Part shown: piece by piece, positions 1 through 7,212 of the stretch
Numbering within the stretch: position 1 is the first letter of the stretch
How the letters are laid out: each line of letters starts with the position of its first letter
Assembly (NCBI GenBank): GCA_012295275.1
Contig: CM022666.1
Location: 13,230,606-13,240,605 of the forward strand
Reading direction: 5' to 3'
Source: Chrysomallon squamiferum
Taxonomy: Eukaryota > Mollusca > Gastropoda > Neomphalida > Peltospiridae
Length of the DNA stretch: 10,000 nt
Made by a program: the position numbers and the translations under genes
Notes under the pieces: model-generated
Seen by the model: the letters and a program-made list of their open reading frames with translations, nothing else
Databases searched by the model: none
What the model was told of the DNA's origin: nothing

Positions 1-369
1 TTTGATAAGAGACAGAGATGTTATGTTGTTGTTATTTTTTGTTTGTTTGTTTTTTATTGTTTTTTTCCAAATAAATATCTTAAAATTGCTGAAAACAGGA
101 ATAGTAATAATTATTATTATTATTTCTGTTTGTTTCTGATCGTTTGAATATTTTCATGTACAGGGAAGTTTCAGTAGTTAGCTGACTTTGTAATGCAAAT
201 ACAATTTAAAAAAATATAAAATCTTGTAGACTTACTTCCCAAACATAAGCAAACATGTTTGTTCAAGTTTCAACATAATACTTTCAAAAAGCATTTTAAA
301 TGATCCTGACAGCCATCCTGACCAATCAGAAAACAGCCTGGAATCACGTTACTGAAAATTTATTTATTT

Positions 370-372
<3 letters not shown>
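1..372. other. Unique AT-rich non-coding sequence
   Basis: No gene is visible. The first 70 bases are T-rich, and a short ATT run lies near 107-125. A perfect 12-bp palindrome CAAACATGTTTG is at 250-261, and a CCAAT box in the context gaCCAATcag is at 322-326. An octamer ATGCAAAT at 193-200 is also present, but short AT-rich words like this are expected by chance here. Confidence 0.7.
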
Positions 373-447
<75 letters not shown>

Positions 448-467
448 ATATATATATATATATATAT
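373..467. repeat. Compound (TC)n-(TA)n microsatellite
   Basis: A perfect TC array of about 34 units (373-440) passes through a short TATC junction into a TA array (445-467). A translated Ser-Leu run across it is an artefact of the repeat. Confidence 0.98.
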
Positions 468-634
468 CCTTTTATCTCTCTGTTTGTGTGTTTTTATTTT
501 AATTGGATTTTAGGGTTTCTTTTTTTAAATACTATTTTCCTTTAAACATTAACGTTTAAAAAAAAAGAAAAAAGTCGACATGACCAACACTAAATAAAAA
601 AATAATAATTAATAATAAAAAATAATTGTAATAA

Positions 635-667
<33 letters not shown>

Positions 668-780
668 ACAAATAAATAAATAAATAAATAAATAAATAAA
701 ATTACAAAAACAATAACAATAAAACTAAAAACAAGAAAAGAAAGAAGAAACAAAAAACAAAACAAAAAAACAACAACATC
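468..780. repeat. A-rich low-complexity DNA with AAT and AAAT runs
   Basis: After a T-rich lead the strand becomes almost pure A with scattered T and C. It contains an AAT run (about 600-665) and an AAAT run (about 668-700), then A-rich, CAA-interrupted sequence up to 780. No gene is present. Confidence 0.9.
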
Positions 781-1137
781 AAAGGGAGTTTTAACTCATA
801 CCGCACATAATACAAAAAAAGCAATGAACCCGTTACCGTATTGTTCCTAATTACCGTCATCACTAATGTCCTGCTGTGACGTTCGACCGGTCAAGCTTCT
901 CGGCCGCTGCAGGTCACACTCCAGTGATCATACAAACTAAGTGTTTTCCCTTGTTTTTGTTCCATGCCTCGACAGTGCAGTGTCCAGTCAGCTCGTATTT
1001 CCAGTGACCGGACAGCTGTGGGCAGACACAGAGACGCGTTATCAGATTTACACTGACGCGGACAAGCGTGATATACTTAGCGAAAATAGAAACTGATAAA
1101 CATTTAGCTGAGCAGTTTCTCCTTCTCCGTGGTTGTA
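781..1137. other. CpG-rich unique islet with two short open frames
   Basis: This block has clearly higher GC and many CpGs compared with the simple DNA on both sides. Two short forward frames are visible. One is an ATG frame of 24 codons (866-940, begins MSCCDVRPVK). The other is open for 42 codons (928-1053), with an ATG at 964 giving 30 codons (begins MPRQCSVQSA) and a stop at 1054-1056. Neither matches a family I recognise, and there is no Kozak or splice evidence strong enough to call a gene. The block may be an exon, a regulatory element or the remnant of an old insertion. Four different palindromic hexamers (ACCGGT, AAGCTT, CGGCCG, CTGCAG) lie within 886-912. Confidence 0.45.
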
Positions 1138-1182
<45 letters not shown>

Positions 1183-1219
1183 GATGATGATAATAATAAT
1201 AATGATAATAATAATAATA

Positions 1220-1254
<35 letters not shown>

Positions 1255-1282
1255 AATGATAATAATAATGATAATAATTATG

Positions 1283-1313
<31 letters not shown>

Positions 1314-1339
1314 TAATAATAATAATAATAATAATAATG

Positions 1340-1394
<55 letters not shown>

Positions 1395-1402
1395 TAATAA
1401 AT
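1138..1402. repeat. Long (AAT)n/(GAT)n trinucleotide array
   Basis: About 265 bp of TAA units is interspersed with TGA units, with a pure GAT block around 1220-1252. Point variants (AAT to GAT) recur through the array, which suggests old expansion followed by spread of variants. Poly-Ile, Asn/Asp or Leu frames on both strands are by-products of the repeat. Confidence 0.98.
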
Positions 1403-1580
1403 ATGTATGTATGTATGTGTGTATGCAGGGATTGGTATGTGTGTATATATGTGTGTACATATATGTATATGTATTTATATGTATAGGAAGTAAGAAAGAA
1501 GGTTGGATTTATATATAGACTAGACGCACAGACACACTTACAGTACACACACACTCACGCACGCACACATAAATACACTG
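1403..1580. repeat. Compound GTAT/GT/ATAT and CA-rich microsatellite
   Basis: A GTAT run (about 1403-1425) gives way to mixed TGTG/TATA sequence up to about 1490, then a short non-repetitive bridge and a CA-rich stretch (about 1530-1570). Confidence 0.9.
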
Positions 1581-1633
1581 GTATAAGTGATGTAGCTACG
1601 TTCATGGTTAAAGGTTTACTTGCAACTTAGTTT

Positions 1634-1712
1634 TAATAAATAAATAAATAAATAAACAAACAAATAAATAAATAAATAAATACACAAACAAACTAATTAA
1701 TTAATTAATTAA
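1634..1712. repeat. (AAAT)n followed by (AATT)n
   Basis: AAAT units with a few AAAC variants run to about 1690 and end in five AATT-type units (about 1691-1712). This is a simple repeat with no gene content. Confidence 0.95.
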
Positions 1713-1803
1713 AATTTGAAAATGATGATATTTCCTCGCTATATTTTTCAACAACAATCACCTCCAGCTTAATCAAACTTTCAAACTTTCAGTCCACTTT
1801 GTC

Positions 1804-1950
1804 ATGTCTGTCAAGCTGTTGGCGCAGATGTTTAACAGCAAAACGCAGGCATCTGTGTCGTTTGTTGTTGCCGCGTGCCGTGTTGTTGTCGGCGTACGCA
1901 CACCTGAATGCGAGCACGTGGTGCTGGGATCAAGTTTCATTACCGGCTAA
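1804..1950 (+). CDS. Weak candidate: 48-codon open frame in a CpG-rich islet
   Basis: An ATG frame (begins MSVKLLAQMFN, ends GSSFITG) closes at TAA 1948-1950. The frame is open further upstream, to a stop at 1726-1728, which gives 73 open codons. A pyrimidine-rich stretch ending in AG (1786-1792, ctttcag) lies just before the ATG and could be a 3' splice site. GC and CpG are much higher than in the surroundings, and the product is not low-complexity (Val-rich middle, two Cys). I do not recognise a family. The frame could be a terminal exon, a small peptide, or chance openness in a GC-richer patch. A CACGTG E-box (1915-1920) lies inside it, so the islet may be regulatory instead. Confidence 0.13.
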   Translation: MSVKLLAQMFNSKTQASVSFVVAACRVVVGVRTPECEHVVLGSSFITG

Positions 1951-1985
1951 AACAAACAATAAAACTAAATAAATAAACCAAATAA

Positions 1986-1987
<2 letters not shown>

Positions 1988-2052
<65 letters not shown>

Positions 2053-2167
2053 GGAAATAAATAATAAGAAAAAATAAAATAATAATAAGAAGAAGAATTT
2101 AAAATATTAAAAATTAAAAAATTCTACTTTTCAGTAGAGATTTGTTTTTTTTTTTTTTTTTTTTTTT
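1988..2167. repeat. (AAT)n array, A-rich DNA and a 23-base T run
   Basis: Perfect TAA units run from 1988 to 2050, followed by A-rich degenerate sequence with AAG variants. A homopolymer of 23 T is at 2145-2167. No gene is present. Confidence 0.96.
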
Positions 2168-2264
2168 CTATATTTATTTATTTATAATTTATCTTCAACG
2201 ATACAAAAACTATCGCGGGAAGAACGTAATCGTTTTCCAGGTGATTTATGGCACCGAAATGGTT

Positions 2265-2612
2265 TCTAAGGTCGATTAATTTCAATTAAAAGTTAAATGA
2301 TTATCGACATGTTTCGCGCCAATCCAAATTAAACATCGTTCATCATCGGAAAATCCAAATCTAATTTCGGTCATGATCGTCGATAAATCCGATTAAATTC
2401 GGATGTCATCGGCTATTTCCGATTTAATCTCGGTACCTCATTTGGTTACTCCAAATTTATACACTGCCGGTTAATAATGAAATAAAATTCGAGCATCATC
2501 GGTTAATTCCGACTTAAAATTCGAGCATCATCGGTTAATTCCGACTTAAAATTTGATCATCATCGGTTAATTCCGTCTACAAATTCGATCATCATCGGTT
2601 AAAATTCGAGTA
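2265..2612. repeat. ~32-bp minisatellite, about ten graded copies
   Basis: Four units start at 2484, 2516, 2548 and 2580 with exact 32-bp spacing. They are nearly identical (core aaaattcgagcatcatcggt), and a partial unit begins at 2601. Copies upstream are more diverged but keep the phase, with starts near 2363, 2395, 2426 and 2453, and traces back to about 2265. Each good unit holds TCGG-N6-CCGA, for example at 2408-2423 (ATCGG, six bases, CCGAT). Between units, 2387-2404 has arms ATCCGA/TCGGAT with a six-base spacer. The gradient from diverged at 5' to homogeneous at 3' suggests recent amplification at the right end. Confidence 0.9.
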
Positions 2613-2819
2613 TAATTATGACTGTTTTTTTCTTCTGAAGTTTCGAATCGATATCCAGTGTTTATTGTTAAACACACATGTTACACACTGTGTCAAAGAG
2701 CAGACACAGACCACAAGCGGACGTTATCAGCAAAAAATATCGAGTTTCAAATTTAGTTATGTCTCTGTATCTGATGTCAGTTGTAATGTAACGTTCCTTG
2801 CGAAATGAATATTTTGTAT
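2613..2819. other. Unique AT-rich spacer
   Basis: No gene is visible. A hairpin GTGTTT-6-AAACAC sits at 2658-2675. The stretch around 2700-2730 (cagacacaga followed by gttatcag) resembles the segment at 1022-1045. Confidence 0.6.
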
Positions 2820-2937
2820 TTTTTTTTATTTTTTTTTATTTTATTTTATTTTATTTTTATCATTTTATAGATGATTAATCAAATTTGTTAATTTCTTTTG
2901 TTTTATTTTATTTTATTTTATATCATTTTATAGATGA
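2820..2937. repeat. (ATTTT)n with an embedded 63-bp tandem duplication
   Basis: ATTTT pentamers fill most of the block. The 16-mer atcattttatagatga occurs at 2859-2874 and again at 2922-2937, exactly 63 bp apart, each time preceded by ATTTT units. The whole segment was therefore duplicated in tandem. Both copies end in a T-rich tract plus TTATAG, which mimics a 3' splice site. Confidence 0.88.
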
Positions 2938-2954
2938 AAATCAACATATACAGA

Positions 2955-3358
2955 ATACAGTACGCACACGCACACACACACAGACATACATTTATACACA
3001 TATATACACATATATATATATACATACATATTTACATACATACATACATACACACACACATACAACATACATACATACATACACACATACAACATACATA
3101 CATACATACAAACATACATACATACAAACATACATACATACATACACACAACACACATACATACATACATACATACAACATACATACATACATACATACA
3201 TACATACATACATACATACATACATACATACATACATACACACACAACGTACATACATACATACATACATACATACATACATACATACATACATACATAC
3301 ATACATACATACATACATAGATACATACACAACGAACATACATACATACATATATACA
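2955..3358. repeat. Long (TACA)n array with CA and TA interruptions
   Basis: About 400 bp of TACA units starts in CA-rich and TATA-rich sequence (2960-3030). It is interrupted by repeated cassettes such as acacacatacaacatac, seen at 3054 and 3081. Tyr-Ile-His-Thr and Met-Tyr-Val-Cys frames on the two strands are repeat artefacts. Confidence 0.98.
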
Positions 3359-3475
3359 TTCACATTAAGTGTTTTATTTTATTTCAGTTTTTTCTTTCTT
3401 TGCTTAACTGGCTACATTTATTTTTAGAAGAAAGAAACAAAAAATGATAAAATAAAAATCTACTCCGCGAGCGAA

Positions 3476-3679
3476 ATGAATTGTTTGGACAAAGTGCATT
3501 TCAAGGCGTCTTTGTCAAACACAAAAGAGACACGTGGTGTTTTGATAAAACTGATAAATAATTACACACACACACACAAGTCAACTTTCAATTCTCTTTC
3601 TGCAGCGGTCTCCCCACTGGCAGGAATGCCTCAGGTAGATGCACTTGAGATAAACATTTTACAATCACAAACACTGTGA
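3476..3679 (+). CDS. Weak candidate: 67-codon open frame with exon-like signals
   Basis: The ATG frame begins MNCLDKVHFKASL and ends at TGA 3677-3679. The first 28 codons and the last 25 are of ordinary complexity, but a CA microsatellite in the middle encodes THTH, which argues against one intact exon. A strong 3' splice-site look-alike (attctctttctgcag, ending 3605) precedes the C-terminal part, which reads AVSPLAGMPQVDALE onward. A possible 5' splice site CAG|GTAGAT at 3634/3635 would instead define a 29-base micro-exon (3606-3634). I recognise no family, and this may be intronic sequence with cryptic splice sites. Confidence 0.13.
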   Translation: MNCLDKVHFKASLSNTKETRGVLIKLINNYTHTHKSTFNSLSAAVSPLAGMPQVDALEINILQSQTL

Positions 3680-3786
3680 TGTTAACTGAACAACGTCAAA
3701 AACCAGATTGTCTCTTGTTTCGTTCTGTTAGTGGAAAATGTTTTAGAGTCATCAGCTGAGAGCATTTTTATTATTTAAAAATAATT

Positions 3787-3939
<153 letters not shown>

Positions 3940-4054
3940 CTCTTTTTCGGAAAATAAATGAACAAGATTACTTCTGATGTAATTTTAATACGTTTTATTA
4001 TCTTTATTAATGAAGTAACGAGACTAACACAAATTTTCCTTGACACATACAAAC

Positions 4055-4260
4055 GCATACATATATATATATTTAATATATCCACATATATATACATATA
4101 TATCCACATATATATACATATATATCCATACATATATCCATTTATTATGCAAATATATCCACATATATATCCATATTTGTGTACGCACATATATACATAT
4201 ATATCAATACATATATACATTTATTATAGACACACATACGCACACATTTCCATTCATTAC
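4055..4260. repeat. TATA/CCACA-rich tandem repeat, ~22-bp period
   Basis: The unit tccacatatatatacatata starts at 4081 and again at 4103, and degrades to shorter forms (tccatacatata) from 4125. CATATA and ACACAT sequence follows to about 4250. The Tyr-Ile-His frames across it are artefacts. Confidence 0.9.
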
Positions 4261-4390
4261 ATAAATTAATATACATTCGTGTATACATATATCAAGATTA
4301 ATGAAATCTACTAAAAATTATTCTCTCGAGCCAGAGAAAGATTAATTAATGTTTGATAATATCTGTAATTGATTTTTGTCTTTATTCTAG

Positions 4391-4590
4391 GTAACTGAAG
4401 TATAAATATGTTTTTTTTTGAAAACACATGTTTTTGGTGTTTTTGTGTTTGTGACTATATAGATAATGCATTTGACAAGTGGAGCGTTCACAAACCGGCT
4501 GAAAACGTGTGTCGTACAGAAAATAACATAATCAAACTAACAGTGACAAACATGGCGCATTGTGCAGAAATAGTTCGAGATGATTGGTGA
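4391..4590 (+). CDS. Weak candidate exon: 60-codon open frame ending next to an A-tract
   Basis: A T-rich tract ending ttgtctttattctag (AG at 4389-4390) is a good 3' splice-site match. An ATG frame follows at 4408, because a stop at 4396-4398 closes the frame upstream. The first 18 residues (MFFFENTCFW...) come from T-rich DNA. The rest has mixed composition and looks protein-like: NAFDKWSVHKPAENV, then residues ending CAEIVRDDW before TGA 4588-4590. A second possible acceptor ends at 4462. I recognise no domain. Three bases after the stop, an 18-base A run begins, so the block could be the 3' end of a retroposed transcript rather than a live exon. No AATAAA lies in the 30 bases before the A run. 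Confidence 0.17.
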
Positions 4591-4593
4591 AGC

Positions 4594-4628
4594 AAAAAAA
4601 AAAAAAAAAAAGAAAAAAGAAAAAAAAT
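4594..4628. repeat. A-tract with G interruptions
   Basis: Eighteen A at 4594-4611 are followed by two more A runs separated by single G. This could be a simple repeat or an old poly(A) tail. No clear target-site duplication was found by eye. Confidence 0.9.
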
Positions 4629-4697
4629 AGATTGTATGACATCGTGAATTTCGTAAAACCAAAAATAACTGATGCGTTATTATTAATACTGTTAAAT

Positions 4698-4785
4698 TAT
4701 TTTTATTTTTTTATTTTATTTATTTTTTATTCTATTTTATTTTATTTATTTTTCATTTTATTTTATTTTATTTATTTTTTTTTTG
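4698..4785. repeat. (ATTT)n/(ATTTT)n low-complexity DNA
   Basis: T-rich tetramers and pentamers, imperfect throughout. Two AATAAA-like words flank it but have no transcript context. Confidence 0.93.
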
Positions 4786-5285
4786 TAAAATAAATAGAAG
4801 CATGATTTGCTGTTACGTCGTAAAAGAAAATCAAGAAGATTCTAGAAAAACCAATAACATTTCTTTAAAAACAAATTGAAAATTGCATAAAATTGTTTCT
4901 GTGATTATGATTATTATTATTTTGTATTTCTTTACTGAAAAATAATAATAATAATAATAACAATAAAACTACGTTCGATACATCATTAAGGTTTGTGAAA
5001 CAAACGAAAGAATTTTTCTAGAAAACCAGTAATATTTTGTACCAACAAAGAAAGGCATGACGGTTATAACAAACGTTAAAACAAAAATTAAGACTTTTCT
5101 AGGAGACTAGTAATACGCTGTAAAAAACTAGGTCTATAAAATAAAAGAATATTCTAGAAATATCGAAGAATACTGTGAACAAAATAAAGAATATTCTCGA
5201 AGAGTGTGGACATCCTGTAGAACAAGGTAACACGTGATTATCATGAATTTGTAAAATAAACAAAGAACGTTCGAGAAAAACGTTC
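4786..5285. repeat. Diverged ~40-bp repeat family carrying heat-shock-element trimers
   Basis: Six similar segments can be aligned by eye around TTCTAGAA-like cores with TTC at 4840, 5016, 5097, 5152, 5194 and 5270. Each is preceded by a gtaaaataaa-type A-rich leader. Most are followed by aaaccagtaata-like and then ctgt-like sequence. Spacing between adjacent cores varies from 42 to 176 bp, because copies are interrupted by ATT-type simple DNA and unrelated bases. Four copies keep a perfect GAAnnTTCnnGAA: 4835-4847, 5147-5159, 5189-5201 and 5265-5277. Two others (near 5010 and 5097) are one or two bases off. Confidence 0.7.
5147..5277. promoter_or_regulatory. Cluster of three perfect heat-shock-element trimers
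   Basis: GAAtaTTCtaGAA (5147-5159), GAAtaTTCtcGAA (5189-5201) and GAAcgTTCgaGAA (5265-5277) each match the three-module binding site of the heat-shock factor trimer. The two-base linkers differ between copies while the GAA/TTC contacts are kept. No TATA box plus open frame of a chaperone lies next to it, so the target is unknown and occupancy is an inference. Confidence 0.4.
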
Positions 5286-5640
5286 GATTCAAACTGGTTC
5301 AGCCATCACCTCTGGGTGACGTCTCCTGCTAAAAGTCCACTAACCTGCTAACACACTAACAACTAACTCAATCACGGCGACAATTGTTGAAAGACCAAGA
5401 TGAACAATGTTTTAATATTCAGTACGGTCGGTGCCTCGTTCTGGCGGCAGATTGATTGAAAGAAAATTCAAAACGATGCGTAATGTATTGCAACCTAAAC
5501 AAGCCAGCTGTGTTAAATTACAAAAGAAAAATGAATTTATGAATAATTCATTGACGTTCAACAGTCTTTGTTTCTTTTCATTATTCTGTTTCGTTTATTC
5601 TCGTTTTTGTCTTCTTTTTTCTTTCTTTTAGTGTTATTTC
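5286..5640. other. Unique, moderately GC-richer stretch
   Basis: A hairpin TCACC-tctg-GGTGA is at 5306-5319, and four CTAAC words at 5340, 5348, 5356 and 5363 form a short 7-8-bp rhythm. A frame open from 5416 to the stop at 5629-5631 begins with ordinary sequence (PRSGGRLIERKFK) but has no ATG until codon 16 after the GTG at 5431. It ends in T-rich Phe/Leu codons. I do not consider it a gene. Confidence 0.5.
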
Positions 5641-5766
5641 TTTTCTTGTTGTTCTTTTTTCTTTTTTTTTTTTTTTTTGGTCTTTTGTTTTATTGGTTGA
5701 AACAAACTGTTGAATTTTCTTCACATGAACTGCATCGCTCATAAATATTTTATTAAAAAAAAAAAA
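5641..5766. repeat. T-rich and A-rich homopolymer region
   Basis: TTTC-type sequence with a 17-base T run (5662-5678), a short unique bridge, then an A run near 5755-5766. Confidence 0.85.
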
Positions 5767-5879
5767 GAAAAAGAAATTGGTTAACAGCTTGTTTTATGAA
5801 ATGAAAAGTTCGTCGAATTTTCTAGTTGAAATAATTGCTTTTTCAGAAAATTCGTGAATCTCCGATAAAATAGAAGAAA
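5767..5879. promoter_or_regulatory. Further diverged repeat copy with a perfect heat-shock-element trimer
   Basis: GAAaaTTCgtGAA at 5846-5858 is a perfect three-module site, and a GAAttTTCta dimer lies about 30 bp upstream. The surrounding bases look like the family at 4786-5285. The segment agaaaatacgagataatac (about 5956-5974), beyond the AAAG tract, closely resembles 5156-5175, so copies continue there. Confidence 0.4.
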
Positions 5880-5948
5880 AAAAATTAGAAAAAAAAGAAA
5901 GAAAGAAAGAAAGAAAGAAGAAAGAAAAGAAAAGAAAAGAAAAAAAAA
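5880..5948. repeat. (AAAG)n purine tract
   Basis: An all-purine stretch of AAAG and AAAAG units, apart from one TT near 5887, made mainly of AAAG repeats between about 5897 and 5947. Confidence 0.95.
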
Positions 5949-6120
5949 TTGATCCAGAAAATACGAGATAATACTGAGCAAATTGAAAACAGAAAAAAAA
6001 TGAAATTGAAATGAATCTGTATTATTACCTGTAATGCCATATGGAATTGTCAGCATAAATATATAAATAATTAAATGCCTTGAACTCCGCATTCAGAGCT
6101 ATATTATGTACAAAACGTAA

Positions 6121-6246
6121 TGTAGTAGTAGTAGTAGTAGTGGTGGTGGTGGTAGTAGCAGTAGTAGTAATAGTAGGAGTAGTAGTGGTAGTAGTAGTAG
6201 CAGTAGTGGTAGTAGTAGTAGCAGTAATACTGGTAATAGTGGTAGT
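6121..6246. repeat. Imperfect (GTA)n/(GTG)n trinucleotide array
   Basis: GTA units with GTG, GCA, GGA and AAT variants. A sub-block (gtagtagtagtagcagtag) recurs, indicating duplication inside the array. Poly-Val and Thr/Leu frames are artefacts. Confidence 0.97.
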
Positions 6247-6257
6247 AAATGTTTGCA

Positions 6258-6349
6258 TGCAGGTATGTATGTATGTATGTATGTATGTATGTGTTTGTGT
6301 GTGTGTGTTTGTGTGTTTGTGTATGTGCGAGTGTTTCTGTGTGTGTATC

Positions 6350-6382
<33 letters not shown>

Positions 6383-6444
6383 CTGTGTGTGTGTGTGTGT
6401 TGTGTGTGTGTGTTTGTGTATGTGCGAGTGTTTGTGTGTGTGTG

Positions 6445-6501
<57 letters not shown>

Positions 6502-6516
6502 GTGTGTGTGTGTCTG
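6258..6516. repeat. (GTAT)n followed by a long interrupted (GT)n array
   Basis: GTAT units (about 6262-6291) lead into about 225 bp of GT with TTT, TAT and GCGA interruptions. The interruption tttgtgtatgtgcgagtgtt occurs at 6316 and again at 6413, 97 bp apart, showing a segmental duplication. Long GT runs can adopt Z-DNA. Confidence 0.98.
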
Positions 6517-6855
6517 TAAAAACATTGTATTAATCTCAATCTATTTTATTACTGGAAAAGACTTTGAATTTCTTTGTCTTAGACAATTTATCGAAATACG
6601 ATACGCTTCCTGTCAGTTTCCATTCATCTTCTCAAAGTCTTCGTTCAAACACAATGAATATTGAATTACTTCATTTAATTTATCTCCTTCGTGGTTTCCA
6701 TCAAACCAGATCAAATAATTTACAAGTGTATTAATGACATTAATTAATCTTCATTTGTTTTATTTTTTTTTTTTTTTTTAAATTTTAGTTTTAATCTTAA
6801 GATGCTGAATCATTACAAATTGCGTGCATCAGCATTTATCAAGTTTTTCAAGAAC
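6517..6855. other. Unique AT-rich spacer
   Basis: No gene is visible. A 17-base T run (6763-6779) followed by aaattttag resembles a 3' splice site ending at 6788, but only short frames follow. A seven-base inverted repeat ATGCTGA/TCAGCAT (6802-6808 and 6829-6835) encloses 20 bases. Confidence 0.6.
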
Positions 6856-7160
6856 TAATAATGATGATGATGTCGTTGATGATGACGATTATAACTGTTA
6901 TTGTTATTATTGTTGCAATTGTGATTATTGCATTAGTAGTATTAATAGTAGTAGTAGCACGAATGGCAGCAATAGTAATAGTAATATCAGTTGAAGTAAT
7001 ATTAGCCGTTGTGGTAGTTGTAGGTGCAGCAGTAAGAGTAGTAATAACAGAACTACAGTAGTTTTAGTAGAACTAGTAGCAAGAGTGGTGGTTGTAGTAA
7101 TGGTAGCACTGATAGGCAGTAGCATAGGCATCAGAAGTTGTAGGTGTTTTAATAATTATT
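6856..7160. repeat. Degenerate trinucleotide array (GAT, ATT, GTA types)
   Basis: Starts as GATGATGAT, passes through ATT/GTT units and continues as GTA/GCA units. It is much more diverged than the 1138-1402 array. Hydrophobic frames on both strands (Val/Ile on plus, Leu on minus) follow from the repeat and are not genes. Confidence 0.9.
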
Positions 7161-7181
7161 AGAAGTGTTAGCAGTACAAAG

Positions 7182-7207
<26 letters not shown>
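7182..7207. repeat. (AC)n microsatellite
   Basis: Thirteen perfect AC units, followed by a short imperfect tail to about 7219. Confidence 0.97.

Positions 7208-7212
<5 letters not shown>

Noticed and set aside
1048-1554. 168-residue minus-strand and similar plus-strand frames across the AAT/GAT array
   Set aside because: Poly-Ile, Tyr, Asn/Asp and Leu runs are direct translations of the trinucleotide repeat; all frames are open because units lack stops.
2363-2612. CRISPR-like regular 32-bp repeats
   Set aside because: Units abut with no unique spacers, and the context is eukaryotic; it is a minisatellite.
2885-3427. 180-residue frame rich in Tyr-Ile-His-Thr and minus-strand Met-Tyr-Val-Cys frames
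   Set aside because: Pure read-through of the TACA microsatellite on both strands.
4584-4793. Lys-rich then Phe/Tyr/Ile-rich 69-residue frame
   Set aside because: Encoded by the A-tract and ATTTT simple repeats.
5291-5335. tRNA-like B box (ggttcagcc)
   Set aside because: No A box, no foldable cloverleaf and no tRNA-derived SINE body could be traced.
5340-5367. Degenerate telomeric (TTAGGG) repeat on the minus strand
   Set aside because: Only the TTAG part recurs, spacing is 7-8 bp and GGG is absent.
5781-6092. Minus-strand Phe/Leu-rich 103-residue frame
   Set aside because: Driven by the AAAG/A-rich tract read in reverse.
6025-6664. Poly-Val/Cys and Thr-His frames up to 194 residues
   Set aside because: Products of GTA and GT arrays; no independent coding signal.
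6861-7131. Hydrophobic 66- and 68-residue frames resembling membrane proteins
   Set aside because: Overlapping opposite-strand products of a degenerate trinucleotide array.
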